The position numbers and the translations under genes were made by a program. This document shows positions 8,405 through 17,483 of a stretch of 64,000 bases of DNA, piece by piece. The DNA comes from Roseburia_C amylophila (lineage in GTDB: Bacteria; Bacillota; Clostridia; Lachnospirales; Lachnospiraceae), in contig NZ_JAOQKI010000011.1 of assembly GCF_025567465.1 (NCBI RefSeq), positions 34,157 to 98,156 on the forward strand. The letters are read 5' to 3'. Below the pieces are notes generated by a model, which made no database searches, was not told the DNA's origin, and worked only from the letters and a program-made list of their open reading frames with translations. How positions within the stretch are numbered: the first letter of the stretch is position 1; each line of letters begins with the position of its first letter.

Positions 8405-8476
8405 CAAAGAGCATCAAAGGCGGTGTTTTTCATCCTTCCCATTGGATGACACCTTATGCCAATGATGCTCTTTTCT
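8405..8476 (-). terminator. Terminator of the galK-galT operon
   Basis: Outer stem AAAGAGCATCA/TGATGCTCTTT with a nested stem GGTGT..CATCC/GGATGACACC, just past the galT stop. The minus-strand tail is T-rich. Confidence 0.7.
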
Positions 8477-8516
8477 TATGTTAACCAGAATCCCTCTCCC
8501 GGATAAACGCCTTTTT

Positions 8517-10049
8517 CTATTTATTTACCGTGTCAATAAAGCGTAAGAATGCTTCTCTTCCTTCTTCGGTGCATTTGTATACACCGGCATCCAGAAGAAC
8601 TTCACGGAATACCAGTCCGATTTCCTTTCGGATAATCCCGTCGATATTTTCTTCCGTAATGCTCTCATATTTCGGCAAAAATTCCTCTACCCAGTCTGCA
8701 TGCTTACTTAAAACTTCATTGCTCCGTAAATCAGCCCTGGAAAGAATTGCCGTCTTAAGCTGTGCCATCTCGTCCTTCAGACGTGCCGGCAGCACTGCCA
8801 GACCCATTACCTCGATTAAGCCGATATTTTCCTTCTTAATATGATGAAGCTTTGCATGCGGATGATATACGCCCAGCGGATGCTCCTTTGTTGTAATATT
8901 ATTACGAAGCACTAAATCCAGTTCGTAATTATTGCCTCGTTTTCTTGCAATTGGCGTAATGGTATTATGTGGCTCCCCGTCTGTTTCTGCAAAAATAAAT
9001 GCTGCCTCATCCGTATAGCCACGCCAGGTCAGAAGTATTTTATCTGCCAGCTCAATCAGCCGTTCTGTATCCGGTGCGGACAGGCGGATAACTGACATCG
9101 GCCATTTTACAATTCCGGCTTTCACATCTTCAAAGCCCGCAAAGGTAATCTCTTTTTCCAGCGGTGCCTTTGCCATGGCAAATTCATAATGTCCACCCTG
9201 GAAATGGTCATGACTTAAAATCGAACCTCCTACAATCGGCAGGTCTGCATTGGAGCCAACGAAATAATGCGGAAACTGTTTTACAAAATCCAGCAGTTTT
9301 CCAAAGGTTGCCTTCTCGATTTTCATCGGTGTATGCTTTCCATTAAACACGATGCAGTGCTCATTATAGTACACATAAGGAGAATACTGTAAGAACCAGT
9401 CACTATGATTGATGGTTACCGGAATAATACGGTGATTCTGTCTTGCCGGATGGTTGACTCTTCCTGCATAACCTTCATTTTCCTTACATAAAAGGCATTT
9501 CGGATAGCCGCTCTGTTTTGCCAGCTTTGCAGCTGCAATGGCTTTCGGGTCCTTTTCCGGCTTGGATAAGTTAATTGTAATATCCAGTTCACCAAACTCC
9601 GTCTCTGCGGTCCATTTCATATCACGTCTGATACGGTATCTGCGGATATAATTACTGTCCTGGCTAAGAGTATAATAATAATCTGTTGCCGCCTTTGCAT
9701 CCTTCTCATAAAGGCTCTGAAATTTATGAATTACTTCACCTGGTCTCGGCATCAGCATTCCCATGATTTTCGTATCAAACAAATCACGGTATACTACACT
9801 GTTTTCCTTTAAAATGCCATTTTCATAAGCATAATCCAGCAGACGGTTTAATAATTCTTCCAGACTCTCTTCTGCTTCTTCTCTGCTCATCGGAGTCCGT
9901 GACTGATAAGCTGCCACAGCGTCCTCATCTAATTCTTCTAATTCAAACAATTCCAGCAGGCGGTTGATGGTAAATCTTTCATCTTCCTTCGGAACCAGTC
10001 CGGTTACCATGCCATATTCTGTTAATTTTAAGATATCTTCACAAATCAT
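8517..10049 (-). CDS. galT: UDP-glucose--hexose-1-phosphate uridylyltransferase, Firmicute class II
   Basis: Second Leloir enzyme: exchanges galactose-1-phosphate with UDP-glucose to give UDP-galactose and glucose-1-phosphate. The 510-aa length and the N-terminal helical region (MICEDILKLTEYGMVTGLVP) are those of the class II GalT found in lactobacilli and clostridia; the shorter E. coli type has about 350 aa. Active-site regions include HPARQNHRIIP, the SHDHFQGGHYEF box, and HPHAKLHHIKKENIG near the C-terminal third. It lies 17 bp downstream of galK, and the two are followed by a terminator. No galE or galactose transporter is present in the window. Confidence 0.95.
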   Translation of the reverse strand: MICEDILKLTEYGMVTGLVPKEDERFTINRLLELFELEELDEDAVAAYQSRTPMSREEAEESLEELLNRLLDYAYENGILKENSVVYRDLFDTKIMGMLMPRPGEVIHKFQSLYEKDAKAATDYYYTLSQDSNYIRRYRIRRDMKWTAETEFGELDITINLSKPEKDPKAIAAAKLAKQSGYPKCLLCKENEGYAGRVNHPARQNHRIIPVTINHSDWFLQYSPYVYYNEHCIVFNGKHTPMKIEKATFGKLLDFVKQFPHYFVGSNADLPIVGGSILSHDHFQGGHYEFAMAKAPLEKEITFAGFEDVKAGIVKWPMSVIRLSAPDTERLIELADKILLTWRGYTDEAAFIFAETDGEPHNTITPIARKRGNNYELDLVLRNNITTKEHPLGVYHPHAKLHHIKKENIGLIEVMGLAVLPARLKDEMAQLKTAILSRADLRSNEVLSKHADWVEEFLPKYESITEENIDGIIRKEIGLVFREVLLDAGVYKCTEEGREAFLRFIDTVNK

Positions 10050-10066
10050 GACTTACCTCCTGTTTC

Positions 10067-11233
10067 TTATGCCAGTCTGGATGGACCGTCTCCAATTTCT
10101 ACCACATAGAAATCTGCGCTGTATCCAATTTTCTTTTCATAGGCACTGCCTACTGCTTCAATAAAATGCTCTACTGCTTCATCCTTTACAATACTGACGG
10201 TGCATCCGCCAAAGCCTGCACCTGTCATACGGGATCCAATGACTCCATCCACCTTCCAGGCTTCTTCCACTAAGGTATCCAGTTCAATTCCGGTTACTTC
10301 ATAATCATCCCTTAAGGATACATGGGATGCATTCATCAGCTTTCCAAAGGTTTCCACATCATTTTCTTTCAAAGCTTCCACTGCTTTTAGGGTTCTCTGG
10401 TTCTCATATACCGCATGTTTTGCCCGACGCATGCGGACCTCACTTCCGATGGCTCCCTTATACTCTTCAAACTGTTCCTCGGACAATTCACCAAGACTTT
10501 TGATGTCCACCACCTTCTGTAATTCTGCCAGTGCTTCCTCACACTCTGCACGACGTTCATTATATTTCGAATCACCCAGACCACGCTTCTTATTGCTGCA
10601 GGAAATTACAATTTTAGCATCTTTTAAACGAACCGGCGCATATTCATATTTTAAAGTAGCCGTGTCTAAGAAAATCGCATGCTCTGCTTTTCCCATGGCA
10701 ATGGCAAACTGATCCATGATGCCACAGTTCACTCCATTGAATTTATTCTCTGAAAACTGTCCGATTAAAGCCAGATCCTGATTCGTTACACCAAATCCGA
10801 ATAAGTCCTTTAAGATATATCCGGTCAGTACCTCAACAGATGCAGAAGAAGAAAGTCCGGAACCATTCGGGATATTTCCAAATAATAACAAATCCAGTCC
10901 GGTATCTACCTGCATGCCCTTTTCTCCAAACGCCCAGATAACACCCTTCGGATAATTCGTCCAGTCTGCTTCTTTCTCCGGTTTCAAGCCTTCAATGGAA
11001 GATTCCAGCACACCAAGCTGTTCAAAATTCATGGAATAAAATCTCAGTTTCTTATCGGCACGTTTTCTTGCCACGCCATAAGTTCCAATGGTCAGTGCAC
11101 AGGGAAATACATGACCGCCGTTGTAATCCGTATGCTCTCCAATCAGATTCACACGTCCCGGTGCAAAATACACACGGATGTCTCCTTCATCCCCAAATAA
11201 TTCCTTAAACCTTGTCAAAACCTGCTCTTTCAT
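10067..11233 (-). CDS. galK: Galactokinase
   Basis: GHMP-family kinase that phosphorylates galactose at C1 with ATP. From the chosen start it has 388 aa. Motifs: the galactokinase signature GRVNLIGEHTDYNGG (residues 26-40), the GHMP ATP loop GSGLSSSA (124-131), MDQFA with the likely catalytic Asp, and the C-terminal GAGFGGCTVS. An in-frame ATG 30 bp further upstream exists, but GAAAGGAG lies 8 nt before the ATG at 11233 and inside that extension, so the shorter form is preferred. First gene of galK-galT, transcribed from the promoter at 11358-11386. Confidence 0.95.
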   Translation of the reverse strand: MKEQVLTRFKELFGDEGDIRVYFAPGRVNLIGEHTDYNGGHVFPCALTIGTYGVARKRADKKLRFYSMNFEQLGVLESSIEGLKPEKEADWTNYPKGVIWAFGEKGMQVDTGLDLLLFGNIPNGSGLSSSASVEVLTGYILKDLFGFGVTNQDLALIGQFSENKFNGVNCGIMDQFAIAMGKAEHAIFLDTATLKYEYAPVRLKDAKIVISCSNKKRGLGDSKYNERRAECEEALAELQKVVDIKSLGELSEEQFEEYKGAIGSEVRMRRAKHAVYENQRTLKAVEALKENDVETFGKLMNASHVSLRDDYEVTGIELDTLVEEAWKVDGVIGSRMTGAGFGGCTVSIVKDEAVEHFIEAVGSAYEKKIGYSADFYVVEIGDGPSRLA

Positions 11234-11357
11234 CAATACATTCTCCTTTCGATTTATTTTCATCCGTTCCTGTTATCCGGCACATTTTCACAGGATATTA
11301 TTCATCTGTCTTTGTGCTCGTCAGCAACATAATTTATATTTTTTACTTCTTGATAAG

Positions 11358-11386
11358 ATTATACTATATGCCCTGTTTCTTTGCAA
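11358..11386 (-). promoter_or_regulatory. SigmaA promoter of galK-galT
   Basis: On the minus strand TTGCAA (11386-11381), a 17-bp spacer and TATAAT (11363-11358), leaving a leader of about 115 nt before galK. Confidence 0.7.
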
Positions 11387-11486
11387 TATTGCCGTTCTAG
11401 TCTGCAACATCTCAATTGCTATTTGGCAACATTTTTCCATATGCATTATGATAATTACAAATAAACATGAAAATATAAATATATAT

Positions 11487-11720
11487 ATAACACCAGCCTC
11501 TGTTCGGATGATTTTGATACGAGAGAGAGCTGTAAGGGACATTGGAAATTCGATAAAAACATATATGATTCTGACAACCGGCGCAAATTCACATCCATGT
11601 TCATCTGCGCCTCGCCGGTACATCCCTGTACCGGCGTTGCCTGTTTCCGAACGAATTTCATAAGTCCCTAACAACCCTCCCTCATGTATCTGCAATCATC
11701 CAGACAGAGGCTGGTGTTAT
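11487..11720. repeat. Foldback element, copy 2 (234 bp)
   Basis: Shares the core of the 1750-2272 element. Terminal arms are ATAACACCAGCCTCTGTTCG (from 11487) and its near-complement ending at 11720. The centre has GGCGCA/TGCGCC (11580-11585/11606-11611) and CGCCGGTAC/GTACCGGCG (11613-11621/11628-11636), with the same CATCC(A/C)TG loops. Compared with copy 1, one base pair in each hairpin has changed on both sides (A-T to G-C and T-A to C-G), so pairing is kept. The outer arms differ entirely between the copies. A degenerate copy of the right end (ACAGAAGCTGGCGTT) follows at about 11780-11795. Confidence 0.85.
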
Positions 11721-11817
11721 TTCTATTTTCAATTTATTTTCAGTGGTTCCTACAGACATTCATCATACTAAAATTGTCTGAACAGAAGCTGGCGTTCTTA
11801 TTCTTTATTCCAATTCC

Positions 11818-13665
11818 CTACAATGCTGCTTCAGCGGCTGCCAGCTTGTCCAGTGCACTCTGTGGTACCTTCGCTTTTGCGCCCTCGCTTAAGGCATTAT
11901 AGGCATTTCTTGCATTGGCTACTGCTGCTGCATCTGTGGCAGTTATCGTATCTGGCAATGCCATGATTGTATTCGTTACATTCTGTGCATCTATACTTTC
12001 CTGATTCTGCAATTCCTGCAGGGCCTGTTCATACTGCAACTGTGACAGAGCTGACTCGGCTGCTGTCAGCACATTCAGATTCTTTACATATGCTTTGGCG
12101 CTGTCAGATAAAGCATCATACTGGGAACGGACAGACGCAATGGTTCCTGCGGAGTCCAGGGTTACTGCTCCAATGGAGGTGATTGCCTCATCTACTGCAG
12201 ATGCTGCATCCATATCCTTGCCCTTCTGGCTCTCGGTTCCCGGCAGTTCATAAACAAGCACCGGATAACCAGCTTCTATATTTTCATAAATTGTTTTTGC
12301 TGCACTGTATGGAAGATTGATACATCCATGTGAACCGCTTCTTTTATAAATTGTTCCACCAAAAGTACTTCTCCAGCTGGCATCATGCATTCCAACACCA
12401 CCGTTAAAAGGCATCCAGAAAGATACCGGAGACTCATAATCTTCGCCGCGAAGCACCGCATCCTTTGCCTTATAAGTAACACCAAAAGAGCCGGACGGCG
12501 TTCCATGATTCTTTGCAAGGTTACCGGAGACAAAATCAGATTCTACCACCAGTGATCCGTTCTTATAGAAAAACAAATGCTGTGCGGTCAGATTGATTTC
12601 CACATATGTATTACCATAGTCATTCTCACCATGGCTGTTGGCCGTCTGGGAATAAACCGGCTCTCTTGTTACATCCTTACCGGCTTTCAAATCCTCCAGT
12701 ATCATTTCCTTTTCAGCTGCATTATCTACCCACCATCCGTAATTTCCACCATAAATTGTCACTGTCTGTCCATAAGAGGTATCCAGTGTCCGGTTTCCAT
12801 AGGCGGTATTATAATTTTTTGCCATAGCTTTTACATAAGCGCTCAATGCCTCATCATCTACAGACACATTGAAATCATCATCCACAGAAAGCCAGGTACT
12901 GATGGTTTCTCCATCCAAAACCACATCATCCTTGCCTTCTGCCTGATAGGTAATCTTCATCTGGGTATATTTATTCAAAGTATCCAATGCATCCTGAAAT
13001 ACATCATCCTCTTCTTTTACCTTAGGGTCTTCATAACAGCCTTCCCCGGAAAGGTCAAACTCCGGCTGCATTTTATCCAAGGCTTCTTTGATTTTCTCCG
13101 TAAATGCATCCTTATCGATTTTTGTTCCATATACCTCCGGCTGCACTTCATAACCATCCTTTGTATAATCCTTAATCTGTGCATTTTCGGAATCCGTCCA
13201 TTTGCTTTCATCCATACAGGACAAATGATCCAGAACATCCTTCAATTTTTCTTCATCAAAAGATATCATGGTCTCCGCTTCGTATTTCTGTGGAGAAATA
13301 AGATAGTACGGCCATGCAAATCCATTCTGTTTCTTTAAAAGCTCTTTTACCTGCTTATCAAATACCGGCTCCATGTCAATGTCTGTTCCACTGATGCTCT
13401 CTGTCTTATCCTCACGCTCCACCAGTTTCATCTCATACCTGGATGCCTGCTTCGTGATCTTCTTTTCCACACCACTGGTTGAGGAAGCGGATACCCCCAC
13501 ATTATTTATCGTGGTACGAAATGCAAAATGGCTCTGAAAAAACAGTGCCAGTACCAGATAAATCACAACTAATATTCCTACAGGAATTCCGATTACACAA
13601 AGGAGTTTTTTTCTGCTCATTTTTTCCTTTGCAGTTTCCTGCTGTTTCTCTTCATTCTTCTTCAT
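11818..13665 (-). CDS. L,D-transpeptidase (YkuD) with helical C-terminal repeats
   Basis: Membrane-anchored cell-wall enzyme of the ErfK/YbiS/YkuD family, which forms 3-3 crosslinks in peptidoglycan or attaches proteins to it. After a short basic cytoplasmic tail comes one membrane segment (about residues 20-43), then a long extracellular region of the PG-binding_4 type, then the catalytic domain with HDASW and SGSHGCINLP, catalytic Cys448. The last 130 residues hold two degenerate helical repeats (ARxAYNALSxxAKAxV) ending in AAAEAAL, probably surface binding. A longer frame to 13737 is open, but the SigmaA promoter lies inside that extension and AGGTTAAGGGAT precedes the ATG at 13665, so 615 aa is preferred. 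It is the only gene of its unit. Confidence 0.92.
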   Translation of the reverse strand: MKKNEEKQQETAKEKMSRKKLLCVIGIPVGILVVIYLVLALFFQSHFAFRTTINNVGVSASSTSGVEKKITKQASRYEMKLVEREDKTESISGTDIDMEPVFDKQVKELLKKQNGFAWPYYLISPQKYEAETMISFDEEKLKDVLDHLSCMDESKWTDSENAQIKDYTKDGYEVQPEVYGTKIDKDAFTEKIKEALDKMQPEFDLSGEGCYEDPKVKEEDDVFQDALDTLNKYTQMKITYQAEGKDDVVLDGETISTWLSVDDDFNVSVDDEALSAYVKAMAKNYNTAYGNRTLDTSYGQTVTIYGGNYGWWVDNAAEKEMILEDLKAGKDVTREPVYSQTANSHGENDYGNTYVEINLTAQHLFFYKNGSLVVESDFVSGNLAKNHGTPSGSFGVTYKAKDAVLRGEDYESPVSFWMPFNGGVGMHDASWRSTFGGTIYKRSGSHGCINLPYSAAKTIYENIEAGYPVLVYELPGTESQKGKDMDAASAVDEAITSIGAVTLDSAGTIASVRSQYDALSDSAKAYVKNLNVLTAAESALSQLQYEQALQELQNQESIDAQNVTNTIMALPDTITATDAAAVANARNAYNALSEGAKAKVPQSALDKLAAAEAAL

Positions 13666-13696
13666 ATCCCTTAACCTTTCTATTTTGCTAGTTTCC

Positions 13697-13724
13697 ATTA
13701 TAGTTGACCGTTTTTCTTTGTCAA
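13697..13724 (-). promoter_or_regulatory. Consensus SigmaA promoter of the L,D-transpeptidase gene
   Basis: Minus strand TTGACA (13724-13719), 16-bp spacer, TATAAT (13702-13697). Both boxes are perfect. The leader is only about 25 nt, which fixes the translation start at 13665. Confidence 0.85.
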
Positions 13725-13856
13725 TGAAATCCCGCATTTGTAATATTTATTTAAAAAATGAAATACATTTTCTTGTATTCTTGCACAATGAAAATGTTCC
13801 TTTTCCATTAAAATCTTAAGAATTCCATAAAAATTATTAAATTCGATTTTATAGCA

Positions 13857-13885
13857 TTGTTTTTTAAAAAATGCTGTGCTAGAAT
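13857..13885 (+). promoter_or_regulatory. Putative promoter of the PAP2 gene
   Basis: TTGTTT (13857-13862), 17-bp spacer, TAGAAT (13880-13885), about 45 bp before the ATG at 13930. Confidence 0.55.
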
Positions 13886-13929
13886 TCCACCATAGAAGTA
13901 GTATTCTTACATTAAAAAAGGGGAATCCG

Positions 13930-14631
13930 ATGTTGAAAAAAGATAACTTTAAGCAAAATCTCAAAGCATTTTTTCAAAAATATAAGCACGCATGGGTTCT
14001 GCTGTATGTATTCATATATTTTCCATGGTTTACCTATCTGGAAAAACATGTGACTTCAAATTTCAACGTAATACATACTGCACTGGATGATAAAATCCCA
14101 TTTATAGAATTTTTCATCGTACCATATATGTTATGGTTTGGATATGTCGCATATGCGGTTCTTTACTTTTTCTTCAAAAATAAAGAAGATTATTACCGGC
14201 TCTGTACATTCCTGTTTGTGGGAATGACTGTATTTCTGGTAGTATCCAGCCTCTATCCAAACGGACATTATCTCCGCCCGCATTCCTTTGAGCATGACAA
14301 TGTCTTCACCCATATGGTAGCCTGGCTTTATGCAACCGATACACCGACAAACCTGTTTCCAAGTATTCATGTTTATAATTCGCTCGGTGTTCACATTGCA
14401 ATCTGTAACAGTAAAGAATTTAAGGATCGTCCGAAGTTAAAGCTGGCTTCTTTCATTCTTATGGTCAGCATTATTCTTGCAACCATGTTCTTAAAACAGC
14501 ATTCTGTATTTGATGTGGTTACTGCATTTGTAATGGCTGCTGTCATGTACTCTTTCGTCTACGGCAGGAACTTTGCTTTCGGCCGCAGCAAGGCAAAAGA
14601 ATCTTTTGAAAAACAGCTTAAGCACATATAG
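13930..14631 (+). CDS. PAP2-family membrane phosphatase
   Basis: A 233-aa membrane protein with about six hydrophobic segments and the acid-phosphatase motifs of the PAP2 superfamily: FPSIHVYNSLG (residues 143-153, H147) and the third motif KQHSVFDV with H191 and D195. The first motif (KxxxxxxRP) appears in altered form, NGHYLRPHSF. The family removes phosphate from lipids such as phosphatidic acid or undecaprenyl pyrophosphate; this subgroup resembles inositol phosphoceramide-type enzymes. The frame is open to 13876, but AAGGGGAATCCG precedes the ATG at 13930 and the promoter lies within the extension. Substrate unknown. Confidence 0.82.
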   Translation: MLKKDNFKQNLKAFFQKYKHAWVLLYVFIYFPWFTYLEKHVTSNFNVIHTALDDKIPFIEFFIVPYMLWFGYVAYAVLYFFFKNKEDYYRLCTFLFVGMTVFLVVSSLYPNGHYLRPHSFEHDNVFTHMVAWLYATDTPTNLFPSIHVYNSLGVHIAICNSKEFKDRPKLKLASFILMVSIILATMFLKQHSVFDVVTAFVMAAVMYSFVYGRNFAFGRSKAKESFEKQLKHI

Positions 14632-14643
14632 GTTTTTATAAAA

Positions 14644-14678
14644 GAACTGCCGCTCCATTTTGAGCAGCAGTTTTTTTA
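14644..14678 (+). terminator. Terminator after the PAP2 gene
   Basis: AACTGC-CGCTC/GAGC-AGCAGTT followed by seven T. It overlaps the last codons of the converging nadE gene. Confidence 0.8.
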
Positions 14679-16598
14679 TTTCAAATGTTCGATTTCATCC
14701 ATCCAGATACGCACTGATGCATCACTTGGCATTCTTAAATCACCTCTTGGTGATACTGCTACCGTACCGACCTTTGGTCCATCCGGCAAACAGGAACGTT
14801 TAAACTGCTGTGAGAAGAAACGGCGGTAGAAGGTCTTTAACCATTTCAAAATCACTGCATTGTCATACTGCCCCGCAAATGCCACCTGTGCCAGGCGATA
14901 TATTTTTGCCGGAGCAAAACCAAATCGCATCACATAATATAAATAGAAATCATGCAGTTCATATGGTCCTACAATATCCTCTGTCTTCTGGGCGATTTTT
15001 CCATTTTCCGGTGGAAGCAGTTCCGGGCTGACCGGTGTATCTAAGACATCATAAAGTACAATTGAAAGTTCCTTGTTTCCACAGGTGTCTGCATAATAGT
15101 GTACCAGATGGCGCACCAGCGTCTTCGGTACGGATGCATTCACTCCATACATGGACATATGGTCACCGTTATAGGTAGCCCAGCCCAATGCCAGCTCTGA
15201 CATATCTCCAGTTCCGATTACCATACCATTATTCTTATTGGCAATGTCCATCAGAATCTGGGTACGTTCCCTTGCCTGTCCATTTTCATAAGTGACATCA
15301 TGTACACTCTCATCCTGACCAATATCCCGGAAATGAATGCGTACTGCCTCTTTGATATCCACTTCTATCAGCTTTGCGCCAAGACAGCGAATGAGACTTA
15401 ATGCATTCTCATAGGTACGGTCAGTGGTTCCAAAGCCCGGCATGGTAACTGCATATATCTGCTCTCTCGGAAGCTTCAGCCGGTCAAACGCCTGTACCGT
15501 AACCAGAAGTGCCAGTGTGGAATCCAGTCCACCGGAAATGCCTACCACTGCGCATTTACATCTGGTATGCTCTAACCGTTTCTTAAGTCCCATGGACTGA
15601 ATAGCTAAAATCTCTTCACAACGTTTATCACGCTTGCCCTTATTGCCCGGAACGAATGGCGCCGGATCCACAAAACGGCTCAGTGTGGTATCTGATTTAT
15701 CAATAAAGAAAGAAAATCTAAGATAATCCTCGCTTCTGCTGCCTGCTGCAAAAGTGCTCATTCTCCGTCTTTCGGATACCAGACGTTCCATATCAATTTC
15801 AGAATATACCGTCTCATTGGTAAAACGTTCGGATTCTGCTAAAACCACTCCGTTTTCTGCAATGATATTATGACCGGAATATACTACATCCTGTGTGGAT
15901 TCTCCATCTCCGGCACTGGCATAGATATAACCGCAGAGCAGGCGGGCAGACTGTCCTGCAACAAGCTCTCTCCGGTAAATATCCTTTCCGGTTGTCTCAT
16001 CACTGGCAGAAAGATTTACGATTAAAGTTGCTCCTGCCAGAGCATGGGAAATACTCGGCGGGTTTGGTGTCCATACATCCTCGCAGATTTCCACACCGAT
16101 TACCAGCTCCGGCAATACATCATCACACTGGAACAAAATGTGGCTTCCCATCGGTACATGATAAGCCGGTGCAATATCTACACCCTCTGCTTCTTCTTTT
16201 CCCGGAGAAAAATATCTTGCTTCATAGAATTCATTGTAATTTGGAATATGGGTCTTTGGCACGATGCCGATAATCTCGCCTTTGTTTAAAGCTGCTGCCA
16301 CATTATAAAGCTTGCCTTCATGCATCAGGGGCAGACCAACAAATACAACGGCATCCAAAGCACCGAGTTCCTTTGCCAGCCATACCAGCCGCTCCCTTGC
16401 GCTTCTTAACAAAGTCTCCTGTAAGAATAAATCTCCACAGGTATATCCGGTAATGCAAAGTTCCGGGCACACAATGACTTTGGCTCCGTTTGCTGCTGCT
16501 TCCATTACTGCCGCTTTTATTCGAATGGTATTTTCTACCGGATCTGCGACTACTACTTTTGGTGTTACTGCTGCTACTTTGATAAATCCATCTCTCAT
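14676..16598 (-). CDS. nadE: Glutamine-dependent NAD+ synthase
   Basis: Final step of NAD synthesis: amidates deamido-NAD using ammonia released from glutamine. The two-domain form has 640 aa. An N-terminal nitrilase-type glutaminase carries the triad E46 (CPELCITGY), K115 (IVPKTHIPN) and C172 (GVEICED); a C-terminal synthetase carries the PP-loop GISGGLDST (about residues 352-360). Its ATG overlaps the hslO stop by 4 bp (ATGA), so the two are translationally coupled. It is the last gene of the methyltransferase-hslO-nadE operon. This fused form means the cell can use glutamine rather than free ammonia. Confidence 0.96.
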   Translation of the reverse strand: MRDGFIKVAAVTPKVVVADPVENTIRIKAAVMEAAANGAKVIVCPELCITGYTCGDLFLQETLLRSARERLVWLAKELGALDAVVFVGLPLMHEGKLYNVAAALNKGEIIGIVPKTHIPNYNEFYEARYFSPGKEEAEGVDIAPAYHVPMGSHILFQCDDVLPELVIGVEICEDVWTPNPPSISHALAGATLIVNLSASDETTGKDIYRRELVAGQSARLLCGYIYASAGDGESTQDVVYSGHNIIAENGVVLAESERFTNETVYSEIDMERLVSERRRMSTFAAGSRSEDYLRFSFFIDKSDTTLSRFVDPAPFVPGNKGKRDKRCEEILAIQSMGLKKRLEHTRCKCAVVGISGGLDSTLALLVTVQAFDRLKLPREQIYAVTMPGFGTTDRTYENALSLIRCLGAKLIEVDIKEAVRIHFRDIGQDESVHDVTYENGQARERTQILMDIANKNNGMVIGTGDMSELALGWATYNGDHMSMYGVNASVPKTLVRHLVHYYADTCGNKELSIVLYDVLDTPVSPELLPPENGKIAQKTEDIVGPYELHDFYLYYVMRFGFAPAKIYRLAQVAFAGQYDNAVILKWLKTFYRRFFSQQFKRSCLPDGPKVGTVAVSPRGDLRMPSDASVRIWMDEIEHLK

Positions 16599-17464
16599 TT
16601 TCTTATCTCCCTTAAATCATCCGGACTGAATACATAATTATCATTACAGAAATGACATTTTACTTCAATCGGTTCTTCATCCTTGATTAAATCATCCAAA
16701 TCTTTCTTGCTTAAGCTTGCCAGTGCTTTTGCCACACGTTCTTTGGAACAGTCACAGCGGAAGGCAACCGGCATCGTATCATTGATTTCAAGCTTCATCT
16801 CTCCTAAGATTTCCTCTAAAATCATTTCCGGTGTCATACCCTTTTCCAACATTTCTGTTACAGATGCTATCTGTGCGATTTTCTGCTCCAGGGCATCAAT
16901 GACTGCGTCCTCTGTAAACGGCATCAGCTGAATGATAAACCCGCCTGCCTGACGCACTGTATTGTCCTTATTCATGAGAACTCCTAAACCCACGGAAGAT
17001 GGTACCTGCTCGGATACTGCAAAATAATAGGTTAAATCCTCTGCGATTTCTCCGGTCTGAAGCTCTGTCTGTCCCACATACGGATCTTTTAATCCCATGT
17101 CTTTTATGACACTTAAAACACCATTTCCAATGGCTCCGCCTACATTTAATTTACCGGCTGCATTAGGTGGCAATATCACGTCTGCCACGCCCGGATAGCC
17201 TTTTACACCCCCGTTAGCATTGGCAGTTACCGTAAGGCCATGCATCGGACCATCGCCCTGAATCTGCAGGGTCAGAAGGTCTTTTTCTCCCTTCATCATG
17301 CTGCCCATCATTGCTGCTGCGCTCATGGCACGTCCTAATGCTGCTGTTACAATCGGGCTGCTGTTATGACGGACTCTTGCTTCCTCCGTCATCTCTTTTG
17401 ATGTAATCGCAAATGCACGAATCTGTCCATCTGCAGCTGTTGCTCTCACCATATAATCTGACAT
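16595..17464 (-). CDS. hslO: Redox-regulated chaperone Hsp33
   Basis: Cytoplasmic holdase that binds unfolding proteins when its zinc centre is oxidised. The C-terminal zinc site is intact: FRCDCSKER (CxC) followed about 30 residues later by KCHFCND (CxxC). The length of 289 aa is typical. The start at 17464 (MSDYMVRATA) is chosen because AAGAGGAAG precedes it by about 7 nt and family members start with this sequence; the frame is open 20 codons further without homology. Second gene of the operon, 19 bp after the methyltransferase and overlapping nadE. Confidence 0.95.
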   Translation of the reverse strand: MSDYMVRATAADGQIRAFAITSKEMTEEARVRHNSSPIVTAALGRAMSAAAMMGSMMKGEKDLLTLQIQGDGPMHGLTVTANANGGVKGYPGVADVILPPNAAGKLNVGGAIGNGVLSVIKDMGLKDPYVGQTELQTGEIAEDLTYYFAVSEQVPSSVGLGVLMNKDNTVRQAGGFIIQLMPFTEDAVIDALEQKIAQIASVTEMLEKGMTPEMILEEILGEMKLEINDTMPVAFRCDCSKERVAKALASLSKKDLDDLIKDEEPIEVKCHFCNDNYVFSPDDLREIRK

Positions 17465-17483
17465 TTTTTCTTCCTCTTTCTTC

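Noticed and set aside
11234..11263. Ten-residue N-terminal extension of galactokinase
   Set aside because: The ribosome binding site GAAAGGAG falls within it, immediately before the next ATG.
12577..13338. Open frame of about 250 codons on the plus strand opposite the L,D-transpeptidase gene
   Set aside because: It is the complement of a clearly real gene, has no ribosome binding site and an Ile/Cys/His-rich composition typical of antisense frames.
13666..13737. 24-residue N-terminal extension of the L,D-transpeptidase
   Set aside because: A perfect TTGACA-N16-TATAAT promoter occupies this stretch, so it cannot be in the translated region.
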